Positions 1 through 7,591 are shown, counted from the stretch's first letter. The stretch is 8,618 bases of DNA from a bacterium (GCA_026418655.1 JAOAAW010000181.1:1-8618), one strand, 5' to 3'. Program-made: numbers and translations. Notes: generated from the sequence alone by a model not told the origin.

Positions 1-771
1 GGGTATTATGACTCGCAAAATGTAAGGCTCTGGCATGAAAAGATTATTCCAATCCTAAAAGGAATGGATCCGTGGAAACATAATATAACAAGTCATATAT
101 GCAGGCCCCAGGCAGATCCTATGGTCTGGATTGCAAAAGGACTTGAAACACTTGTGAGCAATGCCTATAGCCAGACAATAGTTGATACATTGAGAGAATA
201 TTATTTCAAAAGAAAGCCCTTTAATAAACCCATGCAGGTTCATGAGTTTGGTGTCGGAAGAAACGCAACAGAACTTGAAAATAATCTTCACGGAGGTATC
301 TGGGTATCTTCCCTTTCGCCAATGCTTGGTACTGCTTTATTCTGGTGGTGGCCATTTATTGATAAAAAAAACCTTTACTTTCATTACAGGGCAGTTGCTA
401 AATTTCTTGAAGGACTTGATAGAAGAGGTAAAAATTTTCAGTGGACCACAGCAAGGATTGTTTCTATTTCAGGAGAAAAATCATCCAGGGCAGGGGTTAC
501 AGGAATTCAAAACGAAGATTCTGCTTATTTATGGGTGTATGATTCTTCAATTTTCAATTCAAGGACACCGTCAGAAAAGGCTGAACTAATTGAAAATGTG
601 AAGATTATGATAGAAATTTTCAGACCAGGGGCTTATAACATTGAATTCTGGGATACCTATAAGGGTGAAAAATTTTTGTCTTTTGAGAAAAATTTTGATA
701 CTGGTGAGTGTGAAATTGATCTGAAGCCCTTCTTAAAGGATATCGCCATTAAGATTGAGATGAAAAAATGA
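1..771 (+). CDS. GH5-like glycoside hydrolase, C-terminal part (5' end outside window)
   Basis: The frame is open from base 1, so this is the last 256 residues of a longer protein; the ATG at base 64 is internal. The fold resembles clan-A (beta/alpha)8 hydrolases of the GH5-like type that often carry DUF5060 or a C-terminal 'collagen-binding' domain. Window residues 10-31 (N-x-x-x-WH-EK then MDPWKHNITS) match the helix and strand that follow the acid/base NE motif in this group, so that Glu should lie just upstream of the window. HEFG at residues 81-84 (Glu codon 244-246) is the expected nucleophile, and LFWWWPFID (about 112-120) followed by FHYRAVAKFLEG is the usual 'FWWW..YHF.A.ARFLEG' block. 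Residues about 160-256 look like the C-terminal beta-sandwich (EFWDTYKGE, then L-K-P-F-x-K-D-I-A-I-K-I). Substrate cannot be told; a plant or algal polysaccharide is a guess. Its TGA overlaps the next ATG (ATGA). Confidence 0.8.
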   Translation, partial: GYYDSQNVRLWHEKIIPILKGMDPWKHNITSHICRPQADPMVWIAKGLETLVSNAYSQTIVDTLREYYFKRKPFNKPMQVHEFGVGRNATELENNLHGGIWVSSLSPMLGTALFWWWPFIDKKNLYFHYRAVAKFLEGLDRRGKNFQWTTARIVSISGEKSSRAGVTGIQNEDSAYLWVYDSSIFNSRTPSEKAELIENVKIMIEIFRPGAYNIEFWDTYKGEKFLSFEKNFDTGECEIDLKPFLKDIAIKIEMKK

Positions 772-2792
772 AAAAATACGCCATTTTCTTTTACGCAATT
801 TCAGTTTTTTTTGTTAACAATTCATCTGCCGGACAAATAACAGCAAAAGTAGAAATAATAGAAAAGAATTTAAAACAATTTCAACCAATCGCAGTGGCTG
901 AACTGCCTTTTCCTGAATATGGTTATGTTTATGTTACTGACAGGAATGGTTTGAAAGTCCAGTCAATGAGATTAGTACCAGATGAAAAGTATCAGAGAAA
1001 CAGAATTTATTTCAGGACAAATAATGAAGATATTTACTTTGTACACTGGCTTTCAGAAGAAAGAAAAACTGAAACCGCAATTTTTGAAATTCCTGAAGGA
1101 AAAGTGATTCTTGATGATTATCTAAATCCCTCTGCAAGGACTTCTGGCTTCTGGTTCTGGGTTTCACGTCCGGTGTTAAACGGAAGGTTCTCTCATACAG
1201 GGCGCAGTCAATTGAATATTAATTCTCATTATACAGCAATGGTTCCTGTTCAGAAAGCAACAGGTAAGGATGTCATTTATCAATATGTCTTTCTTGACAG
1301 GAATAATCCTCCGCAGGAGATAATGATGGAAGTTCAGGTTCAAAGGAGAAGATCTTTTTATTTTTCGTGGGGGACAGATGTAATAAAATGGAAAGCTCTT
1401 GATAAGATACGGATGGGCGAATTGCCTGATAAAGGTAAATGGGCTGTTCTGATTATTCCGGTTGAAAAAATGGGAAAGGATGTTGAAATTTCGGGTATTG
1501 GTTTTTATAATGCAGGTGGAAAAGTATTCTGGGACTATACAACAATCGGAAATCCCGCCCTGCAAACAAAGGTTATTGAATGGAGAAAAAAGGATAAAAA
1601 GATAAGTGCTTTTTTTGAAAAAGAAATTTTTGGACCTTTTACATTTGCCAGCAATGAATTTTATGTTGGAACATTTGATGCATCAGCTTCCACCGGTGTA
1701 GATACATACATCTGGAACTATGATAATACTGTGAGCACTGGAAAGAGCATAAATGCTATTTTTGATGGTAAATCACAGAGCAGAGTGTCGCTGTTATGTT
1801 TGAGCAGGTCTAAAGAATCAGATGTTTTTTCTGAAACGATAATTTTTCAGAAATCAGTACCAGAAGAGATAAGGCTTTTTCTCAAAATTCTTCCTCATAG
1901 AAACATCGTATATGCCGGCGAGGAGTTTTTTATTCCAGTTCAGGTAGGTTCTCTGATGTCAACAATTGTACCGGTTGAATTTTCGGATGGAAACGGAAAA
2001 GTTTTTCTCAAATTATTACCGGGCAGGGAGAACGCGTTTGACAGGAATTTGTTCTTTTCTATTGCTGAACCTGGAGTCCGTATCATTGAAATTAAGATCG
2101 GTACATTCACAATTGCTCAAAAAAAACTGAAATTTCTACCTGTTGATGATGTGGATGAAAAAAATATTGAAGGACCTTATCTTGTTGATAGTTCTGGTGC
2201 AAGGATTGTTGCTTTTATACCCGATTATCGTTTTTCAGAGAATATACCTGCAATTGTTATAACCAAACTGTTGTTGATCGGCGATATTCCTCCTGGTTTT
2301 TTTGAAATGCTAAAGCATCAATATTTCAGAGATATTGAAGTCGTATGGTTTAAATATCCGGAATCATCAAGAAGCTATCACGCAATTATGAATACACTCT
2401 GGGTTAAAAAACAGATTGAGAATCAAAACTTTGATGCTGTAATTCTTTTTCCGCCACTGGATGCTTTGTTGAGGAGAACCCCGGTTGATGAATATGTTTC
2501 AACACTTGATACCTGTATATGGTTTTTAAGTAGGCATGCAAAGAGGATTATTTGTGCGACTCCTTTTCCCTCAGCACCATTACCAGAGATATTTTTTCCG
2601 TATGCAAATTCTACAAAGAATCTATGTAAAAAAAGAAATGTGGTATGTCTCGATTTATACAACGTCTATACTAAAATAGAAGGATGGACTGAACTTTTCA
2701 GTGTCGGCAGAGGTGTCTATAGAAATTTTCCATCTCAACAGGGTTATGAAATTCTGGCAGAATCAATCGTAAAAATTCTAAAAGATTTGTGA
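768..2792 (+). CDS. secreted multidomain protein: beta-sandwich, PKD-like segment, degenerate SGNH-hydrolase-like C-terminus
   Basis: A 674-residue protein. Residues 1-21 form a signal peptide (KK, then a hydrophobic run, then NSSA before G22), so it should be exported. Residues about 120-262 resemble the jelly-roll module common in planctomycete-type secreted proteins: NNPPQEIM at 179-186, the GKW strand at W225 and VFWD at 253-256. FDASAS at 303-308 with a following 'YIWNYD' looks like one PKD/Ig-like repeat. Residues about 495-674 look like an SGNH/GDSL hydrolase: LLIGD at 502-506, a block-III-like strand AVILFPPLDAL (557-567), and a block-V-like FPSQQGYEIL (654-663). In all three blocks the catalytic residue is absent (GDS is GDI, G-x-N-D is P-P-L-D, the D-x-x-H His is F654), so an inactive or binding role is inferred. 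The start overlaps the upstream stop by 4 bp and has no strong Shine-Dalgarno, which suggests translational coupling. Domain calls are from motifs alone. Confidence 0.72.
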   Translation: MKKYAIFFYAISVFFVNNSSAGQITAKVEIIEKNLKQFQPIAVAELPFPEYGYVYVTDRNGLKVQSMRLVPDEKYQRNRIYFRTNNEDIYFVHWLSEERKTETAIFEIPEGKVILDDYLNPSARTSGFWFWVSRPVLNGRFSHTGRSQLNINSHYTAMVPVQKATGKDVIYQYVFLDRNNPPQEIMMEVQVQRRRSFYFSWGTDVIKWKALDKIRMGELPDKGKWAVLIIPVEKMGKDVEISGIGFYNAGGKVFWDYTTIGNPALQTKVIEWRKKDKKISAFFEKEIFGPFTFASNEFYVGTFDASASTGVDTYIWNYDNTVSTGKSINAIFDGKSQSRVSLLCLSRSKESDVFSETIIFQKSVPEEIRLFLKILPHRNIVYAGEEFFIPVQVGSLMSTIVPVEFSDGNGKVFLKLLPGRENAFDRNLFFSIAEPGVRIIEIKIGTFTIAQKKLKFLPVDDVDEKNIEGPYLVDSSGARIVAFIPDYRFSENIPAIVITKLLLIGDIPPGFFEMLKHQYFRDIEVVWFKYPESSRSYHAIMNTLWVKKQIENQNFDAVILFPPLDALLRRTPVDEYVSTLDTCIWFLSRHAKRIICATPFPSAPLPEIFFPYANSTKNLCKKRNVVCLDLYNVYTKIEGWTELFSVGRGVYRNFPSQQGYEILAESIVKILKDL

Positions 2793-2798
2793 AGGAGG
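2792..2798 (+). promoter_or_regulatory. strong Shine-Dalgarno of the sialidase-like gene
   Basis: AAGGAGG lies 4 bases before the ATG at 2803 and fixes that start. It is the best ribosome binding site in the window and overlaps the stop codon of the preceding gene by one base, so this gene can be initiated independently within the operon. Confidence 0.85.
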
Positions 2799-2802
2799 CT
2801 AA

Positions 2803-3984
2803 ATGAAAATTGAGAAAAAGTTGTTTCTGGATGTTGATGCAGTAGGCAGACCTGTGTTTCCTGGGTTTATCAGTTATATAGATGAAAAAAAACCTTTTCT
2901 CATTCATAGGTTTGGAAGACTTGATTTTTCAGACGGGTATGATGATTTTTGCGACTCGTTCAGTTATGATAATGGCAGGACCTGGACAGAACCTTTTCTT
3001 AAATTGAAAGGATACACAGATGGAGGAAAAAATATAAGATATGTTGAAAACGCCTGTTTTTTTGACAGGAAAAGGAAAAAACTTTTTACCTTTGTTTCAA
3101 AAAGGACATACTCTGACAGTCGTATTGAGGTTGATGGGCCTTCTTGGGTTGTTTACGATGTCTTTGATATAGAAAAGAATATATGGAGCGGAGAGAGAGA
3201 AGTAAAAATTGATTTGCCGGGTGGACTTTTAATTAGTTTCTGTTTTCCTCTTCAGATTGATGACAATACTGTCTTGATACCTGCGATTACCCGTGAGGTG
3301 GATGCAAATGGAAAAATTGTTCATTACAGGGGTTGCTGGGCACCTGCAAATATGGCTCTCACAGTTAAAATGAACATAAATGAAGATGATACAGTGGATT
3401 TTATTCCCGGAAATCCTGCCTGGATTGAACTTGACAGGAGTTCTCGTGGAACTGGCGAGAATACAATTATTAAATTGAAGAATAAAAAGCTTGCCATGGT
3501 TTGTAGGGGAGACAACAGTATGTTTCCCGAAAAACCAGGCTACAAGTGGGTGTGTTTTTCAGATGATAATGGGATGAACTGGTCTGCACCAGAACCATTT
3601 ATGTGTGATGATGGGACAATTTTTGAATCTGGTTCAAATGGTTCTGCCTTATTGCGTTCAGTGAAAAATGGTAAAATCTACTGGATTGGAAATTTGTGTA
3701 TAGAAGAAGGTCTACGGGCAAAAGGTAACTGGCCAAGATATCCGCTTGTTATAGCAGAGATAAAAGAAGAACCGTTTTCAATAATCAAGGCCTCAATTAC
3801 TATTATTGATACAAGGATGTCTGATGAACCAGAGACAATTCAGCTATCTAATTTCAGATTTTATCAGGATATAGAGAGCAGTGATATAATGCTTCTGTTA
3901 ACCAGATTCGGAGAGAGAGATATAAGGAACTGGAAAAACGCTGGGTATTACAGGTACAGAATTAAACTGGAAGGTGTGTCATGA
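2803..3984 (+). CDS. sialidase-superfamily (BNR/Asp-box) protein, no signal peptide
   Basis: A 393-residue beta-propeller-type protein. Two canonical Asp boxes (S-x-D-x-G-x-x-W) are visible: S54-Y-D56-N-G58-R-T-W61 and S253-D-D255-N-G257-M-N-W260, each followed by a P-F strand as in exo-alpha-sialidases. Residues 219-236 (E-N-T-I-I-K-L-K-N-K-K-L, then V-C-R) resemble the sialidase strand that carries the Glu and second Arg (E219, R235). N309-W-P-R312-Y-P-L-V-I could hold the third Arg. A clear RIP motif is not present near the N-terminus; R16-P is the nearest. There is no signal peptide or membrane segment, so it appears cytoplasmic, unlike the secreted protein before it. It overlaps alanine dehydrogenase by 4 bp. 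Asp boxes also occur in glycosidases and phosphorylases that do not act on sialic acid, so the substrate is open. Confidence 0.75.
   Translation: MKIEKKLFLDVDAVGRPVFPGFISYIDEKKPFLIHRFGRLDFSDGYDDFCDSFSYDNGRTWTEPFLKLKGYTDGGKNIRYVENACFFDRKRKKLFTFVSKRTYSDSRIEVDGPSWVVYDVFDIEKNIWSGEREVKIDLPGGLLISFCFPLQIDDNTVLIPAITREVDANGKIVHYRGCWAPANMALTVKMNINEDDTVDFIPGNPAWIELDRSSRGTGENTIIKLKNKKLAMVCRGDNSMFPEKPGYKWVCFSDDNGMNWSAPEPFMCDDGTIFESGSNGSALLRSVKNGKIYWIGNLCIEEGLRAKGNWPRYPLVIAEIKEEPFSIIKASITIIDTRMSDEPETIQLSNFRFYQDIESSDIMLLLTRFGERDIRNWKNAGYYRYRIKLEGVS
3969..3976 (+). promoter_or_regulatory. Shine-Dalgarno of alanine dehydrogenase
   Basis: GGAAGGTG lies inside the last codons of the sialidase-like gene, 4 bases before the ATG at 3981. 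With the ATGA overlap it supports coupled translation and this choice of start. Confidence 0.6.
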
Positions 3985-5060
3985 CCATAGGTGTGTTAAA
4001 AGAAATCAAGATTGAGGAATACAGAGTTGGTTTAACACCTGAAAGTGTCAAAAGTCTGGTACAGGATGGGCATATGATTATGGTTGAGAAAGACGCTGGT
4101 TCTGGTTCTGGGTTTCATGATGAATTGTATTCTCAGGCAGGCGCAAGAATTGTTGATAGGTTTGAGATTTTTAATTCCGCAGACCTGATTGTAAAAGTTA
4201 AAGAGCCTCAGATGTCTGAAATAGAACTTTTAAAGCCGGGACATATTGTTTTCACCTTTTTTCATTTTGCTTCAAATCCTGATATGACAATTGCTCTTGC
4301 AAGAAAAAAGGTTACATGCATTGCATACGAGTTGATTGAAGATCAGGGAGTAAGACCGATACTTAAACCAATGAGTGAAATTGCGGGTAAGTTAAGTATT
4401 CAACAGGGGATGAAGTATCTTGAGAAACCCTGCGGTGGTAAAGGTATTCTTTTGATGGGTACAGAAAATGTTGAATCAGGAAAGGTTGTAATTCTTGGTG
4501 GGGGAGTGGCTGGAAGCTGCGCTGCAGAGATTGCTTATAGGATCGGCGCAAAGGTTGTGATTATTGAGAAAAACGTTAACAAAAGAGAAATTTTGAAAGG
4601 TAAATTTCCAGGCGCTGAAATCCTAGAATCAAATCATGATAACATTATAGAAAGTTGTAGAAGGGCAGATATTGTTATTGGTTCAGTTTTAGTTCCTGGT
4701 CATCGGCCACCTATTTTATTAAAGCGAAGTGACCTTGAGTATCTTGAAAAGGGTACAGTGCTCATAGATATTTCAATTGATGAAGGAGGGGTTTTTGAGT
4801 CAAGTCGTCCAACAACACATAAGGAACCGGTTTTTGTTGAGTCAGGGGTTGTACATTACTGTGTTCCGAATATGCCAGGAATTGTTCCCAAAACATCCAC
4901 GATTGCGTTGAATGCTGCCAGCATGCCATATGTAAAGATTATTGCTGAATACGGTGAAAATGCGGGAAAGTTCTGTGAAGCAATCAAGAAAGGATGCGCA
5001 ATTCTGAATGGAGAGATTTTAAATCAGGATGTGAGAGAGACCCTTGAATTAAAAGGCTAA
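3981..5060 (+). CDS. ald: alanine dehydrogenase
   Basis: A 359-residue NAD-linked L-alanine dehydrogenase, which interconverts alanine with pyruvate and ammonia; the family is usually about 370 residues. The start M-T-I-G-V-L-K-E-I-K matches the family N-terminus. Known functional positions are in place: R15 and K74 (V-K-V-K-E-P) for pyruvate binding, H95 (the family's H96), and D267 (the family's D270). The Rossmann loop GGGVAG is at 173-178, and E196 at the end of the second beta strand favours NAD over NADP. M131-S-E-I-A-G and N298-M-P-G-I-V-P-K-T-S-T are further family blocks. A common D-Q-G-G is here D-E-G-G (267-270), and the usual A-L-T-N is A-L-N-A, which mark a divergent clade. The related transhydrogenase alpha subunit is less likely because the whole length fits Ald. 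It is the last gene of the forward operon; the stop overlaps the converging aminotransferase stop. Confidence 0.9.
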   Translation: MTIGVLKEIKIEEYRVGLTPESVKSLVQDGHMIMVEKDAGSGSGFHDELYSQAGARIVDRFEIFNSADLIVKVKEPQMSEIELLKPGHIVFTFFHFASNPDMTIALARKKVTCIAYELIEDQGVRPILKPMSEIAGKLSIQQGMKYLEKPCGGKGILLMGTENVESGKVVILGGGVAGSCAAEIAYRIGAKVVIIEKNVNKREILKGKFPGAEILESNHDNIIESCRRADIVIGSVLVPGHRPPILLKRSDLEYLEKGTVLIDISIDEGGVFESSRPTTHKEPVFVESGVVHYCVPNMPGIVPKTSTIALNAASMPYVKIIAEYGENAGKFCEAIKKGCAILNGEILNQDVRETLELKG

Positions 5061-5080
5061 AATTTTTTCAAAATTTTCCT
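5054..5080. terminator. weak AT-rich hairpin at the convergent junction
   Basis: AAAATTTT at 5059-5066 and again at 5070-5077 can pair around a TTC loop, closed below by AGG (5054-5056) and CCT (5078-5080) with a two-base bulge. It sits where the two operons end tail to tail and could act in both directions. The stem is nearly all A-T and each arm is itself a palindrome, so a chance origin in the overlapping stop codons is quite possible. Confidence 0.25.
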
Positions 5081-6427
5081 GAAAGAATCAATTGTAAAGT
5101 CAATAACATCTTTTGAGACACTGAGAGCGAACTTGGTAAGCAAAGTGGAATGGCCTTCATAGTAAGCATGGACCCTCAGCCATATTCCCTTTTCAATACA
5201 TTTTTTGTGAAACAAAAGAGCAAGTTGTTGGTTCCTTAGTTTGATACCTGAAAGTAGTCCTTTTCCCTGAAAGGAAATAATGATATCAGGGAATTCTTTC
5301 ACCAGGTGTTTGAGGGATTCTTCATAATAATGTGAAATTTCTACAATCTTTTTAAGATTTTGTTCTATTAAATTTAGACAACATAAAGCCATAAATGCAG
5401 GTAAAGGTGCATTTCCATTTGTACTTATTGCGTCATACTGTTTTAATGAATCAAATTTTCTCTTATAAACAATTGCAGAAAGTGGATGAAATCCTGCGGT
5501 GAGACCCTTACCGAGAACCAAAATATCAGGGACAATGTCATATTGCTTATACATAAAAATTTCAGGATACCAGCAACATGTTTGTATCTCATCGACGATC
5601 ATGAGCGCGTCAACCGATTCTGTAAGATGTCTTGCTTCCTGAATGAAATCTCTATTCAATAAAATGGCTTCTCTGTTCATCATGACGGGTTCAAAGAAAA
5701 ATGCCGCAATGTTGTTTTTGTGTTTTTTGAAAATATCTCTGAGGCTTTTTATATCATTCGGCTCAACCATTTCAAAGATAAGATTTTTTGAGAAAAGTTC
5801 CTTCCACATACCCCTTAATCTCTGCATCAGAAAATCTGTTCCGTGATAGTTTCCATTCAAGGAGATGAATACGATTTTTTTAGCACCTGGCTTAATTTTT
5901 TTGAAATAATTAATAGCAAGTTTCATTGAGGTTGAACATGCCACAGAGCCAGTTGCTATACCCAAAAGCACTGTATTCAATAAGTCAGGATTATTCTGAA
6001 CATGTCTAATGTCTGTGTCGGAGTTACAGATTTTCACAAGTTTTTCAGACAATTTTTTGACATAAAAACCCGGAATATTACTATGGCAATCCCATGGAAT
6101 ACCTATTTTTAAAGCATGCTGAAGATTTTTCATCAAATCAGGATTGTTATAGCCCCACGTCATCTGGTAGTGACCAGCGGTTGCATCAAGAAAAAGTTTT
6201 CTTCCTTCAGTGATATAAAAAACACCTTTACCCGTGAGAAAATCGTGTTGTTCAGGTTCAATAACATAAGATTTCTGGAACCATTTCTTTTCTGTTCGGG
6301 GAACAGAAGGAAGATTTGTTATAATCCTGCCAATATTTTTCAGCAAAATTTCAGGCGGTGTGCTTTCAAGGAAATTATTGGCAGATTCAATGCTTCTGAT
6401 TATATCTATTTTTTTTAAAATATCCAT
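5057..6427 (-). CDS. divergent class-III PLP-dependent aminotransferase
   Basis: A 456-residue fold-type I PLP enzyme of the class-III (omega/acetylornithine/GABA) aminotransferase family. D279-E-I-Q282 binds the pyridine nitrogen, K307 in L-G-K-G-L-T-A-G is the Schiff-base lysine (28 residues later, as expected), and T336 in S-T-N-G-N-A-P-L matches the phosphate-contact Thr from the partner subunit. N-Y-H-G follows the large-domain strand. Odd points: the PLP phosphate loop usually read as (S/T)G-(S/T)-E-A-x-E is T-G160-S-V-A-C-S here, the segment after DEIQ is T-C-C-W instead of T-G-F-G-R, and about 60 residues precede the first recognisable family segment (F-L-D-A-T-A-G-H). The amino acceptor cannot be inferred. 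The ATG is 9 bp after the stop of the oxidoreductase gene, with no visible Shine-Dalgarno, so coupled translation is likely. Confidence 0.8.
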   Translation of the reverse strand: MDILKKIDIIRSIESANNFLESTPPEILLKNIGRIITNLPSVPRTEKKWFQKSYVIEPEQHDFLTGKGVFYITEGRKLFLDATAGHYQMTWGYNNPDLMKNLQHALKIGIPWDCHSNIPGFYVKKLSEKLVKICNSDTDIRHVQNNPDLLNTVLLGIATGSVACSTSMKLAINYFKKIKPGAKKIVFISLNGNYHGTDFLMQRLRGMWKELFSKNLIFEMVEPNDIKSLRDIFKKHKNNIAAFFFEPVMMNREAILLNRDFIQEARHLTESVDALMIVDEIQTCCWYPEIFMYKQYDIVPDILVLGKGLTAGFHPLSAIVYKRKFDSLKQYDAISTNGNAPLPAFMALCCLNLIEQNLKKIVEISHYYEESLKHLVKEFPDIIISFQGKGLLSGIKLRNQQLALLFHKKCIEKGIWLRVHAYYEGHSTLLTKFALSVSKDVIDFTIDSFRKILKKF

Positions 6428-6436
6428 GGCTTTTAC

Positions 6437-7546
6437 TTATAAAAAAACAGTTTTTCCGGTCCTTGAAGATTCATAGGAAGATTCTATTATCTTTTGGACA
6501 TTCAGTGCTTCTTCAAATGATGGGCTGGCTGATTTATCATAAATGATTGAATATAAAAATGAATGTAAACAGGCAATATGTGAACGGATCCAGCCGATAC
6601 TGAATTTTGCAAGTGGCATTCCTGTTGCATCCGGATATCTCTGGACAGTTTCAATTTTCTTATAGCCCCTCAGCCCGCCAATTGGTGAATCCGGTTCATT
6701 CATACTGTAAACGGATAACCAGTTTGGTTCCATTGAGTTAAATGCAACTGCACCATCAGAACCATAGATTTCAAATCTCACCTCATCATTTGTACCAGTG
6801 GCTATCTTGGATGCCTCAAGTACACCAGTGGCTCCGGTGGTTGTTTCAACTTCCAGAACTGCCACATCATCGGTTCTTTTATCAGGGGATGTAATATTTT
6901 TTGCAGTTGCGCGAACTTTTTTAAAGTTACCGACCAGATGAAGTGCGAGATCAATAATGTGCGAGCCAAGATCAACAAGTACACCGCCGCCGACCTTTTC
7001 AAATTCAGCTTTCCAGCTGTATGCTTTATTGGTCTGCTTTACGCAGGATGAATGAAGATATAAAAACCTGAAAAAATTTACTTTTCCAATGTAGCCATCC
7101 TCCATCAGTTGTTTTGCCCTCATTACTGCTGGAAAGAACCGCAACTGAAACACAACCTGCGTTTTGACACTTGATTTTTTTGCCATTTCAGTGAGTTCGC
7201 TTGCCTCTTTAACATTAAGGGCAAGTGGTTTATCGCAGTATACATGCTTTCCTGACTCCAGAGCTGCTTTTACAAATTCATAGTGCAGATGATTTGGAAG
7301 ACAGCAACTGACAATATTGATATTCCTGTCTTTAACAAGCTCAGTGAAATCATCTGTGGCATATTTGAAACCAGCCTGTTTAATGGCTTTTCTCCTTGTT
7401 TCATCAGAAGATGCACAAACCCCTATAAGTTCTATTTCGGATGGAATATCATCATAATAAAATTTGACTGTTCTGTAACCATAGGCGTGAACCTTGCCTA
7501 TGAATCCATAGCCCGCAATACCAACGTTGAATTTCTTAATGTCCAT
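6437..7546 (-). CDS. Gfo/Idh/MocA-family NAD(P)-dependent oxidoreductase
   Basis: A 369-residue protein of the glucose-fructose oxidoreductase / inositol dehydrogenase / MocA family, which oxidises or reduces hydroxyl groups of sugars and inositols. The N-terminal Rossmann domain shows G12-Y-G-F-I-G17 and H20. C104-D-K106-P107 replaces the common E-K-P; K106 is the catalytic Lys. The C-terminal domain has G-G-G-V-L-V-D192-L-G-S-H196, the conserved D-x-G-x-H motif with the catalytic His. Length is normal for the family. There is no transmembrane segment, so it is cytoplasmic. The start chosen places the Rossmann motif 11 residues in, as usual. It lies between the pyrophosphatase (45 bp upstream) and the aminotransferase (9 bp downstream). 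The pairing with an aminotransferase hints at keto-sugar to amino-sugar chemistry, which is inference only. The exact substrate is unknown because this family is very broad. Confidence 0.88.
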   Translation of the reverse strand: MDIKKFNVGIAGYGFIGKVHAYGYRTVKFYYDDIPSEIELIGVCASSDETRRKAIKQAGFKYATDDFTELVKDRNINIVSCCLPNHLHYEFVKAALESGKHVYCDKPLALNVKEASELTEMAKKSSVKTQVVFQLRFFPAVMRAKQLMEDGYIGKVNFFRFLYLHSSCVKQTNKAYSWKAEFEKVGGGVLVDLGSHIIDLALHLVGNFKKVRATAKNITSPDKRTDDVAVLEVETTTGATGVLEASKIATGTNDEVRFEIYGSDGAVAFNSMEPNWLSVYSMNEPDSPIGGLRGYKKIETVQRYPDATGMPLAKFSIGWIRSHIACLHSFLYSIIYDKSASPSFEEALNVQKIIESSYESSRTGKTVFL

Positions 7547-7552
7547 AAAAAT

Positions 7553-7582
7553 ATTCTATCATGCACTGACAGAAGTGGACAA
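7553..7582 (-). promoter_or_regulatory. possible sigma70-like promoter for the oxidoreductase gene
   Basis: On the minus strand, TTGTCC (7577-7582) and TAGAAT (7553-7558) are separated by 18 bases, 4 of 6 and 5 of 6 matches to the consensus. Only six bases follow TAGAAT before the ATG at 7546, so a transcript would start at or next to the start codon. No Shine-Dalgarno is visible there, which would fit a leaderless message. In AT-rich DNA such matches are common, so confidence is low. Confidence 0.25.
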
Positions 7583-7591
7583 TGGTATTGC

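Noticed and set aside
64..66. ATG as the start of the first gene
   Set aside because: The same frame is open to base 1, and the preceding residues fit the hydrolase family, so it is an internal Met.
1176..1565. Open frame on the minus strand inside the secreted-protein gene
   Set aside because: It lies wholly antisense to a well-supported gene, has a Cys- and His-rich composition without a recognisable motif and no start signal; a shadow frame.
3981..5060. NAD(P) transhydrogenase alpha subunit
   Set aside because: Sequence and length fit alanine dehydrogenase throughout, and there is no beta-subunit gene or membrane segment next to it.
7564..7577. CACT...AGTG inverted repeat in the 45-bp gap as a terminator or operator
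   Set aside because: The stem is only four base pairs and no T-run follows, so it is not distinguishable from chance.
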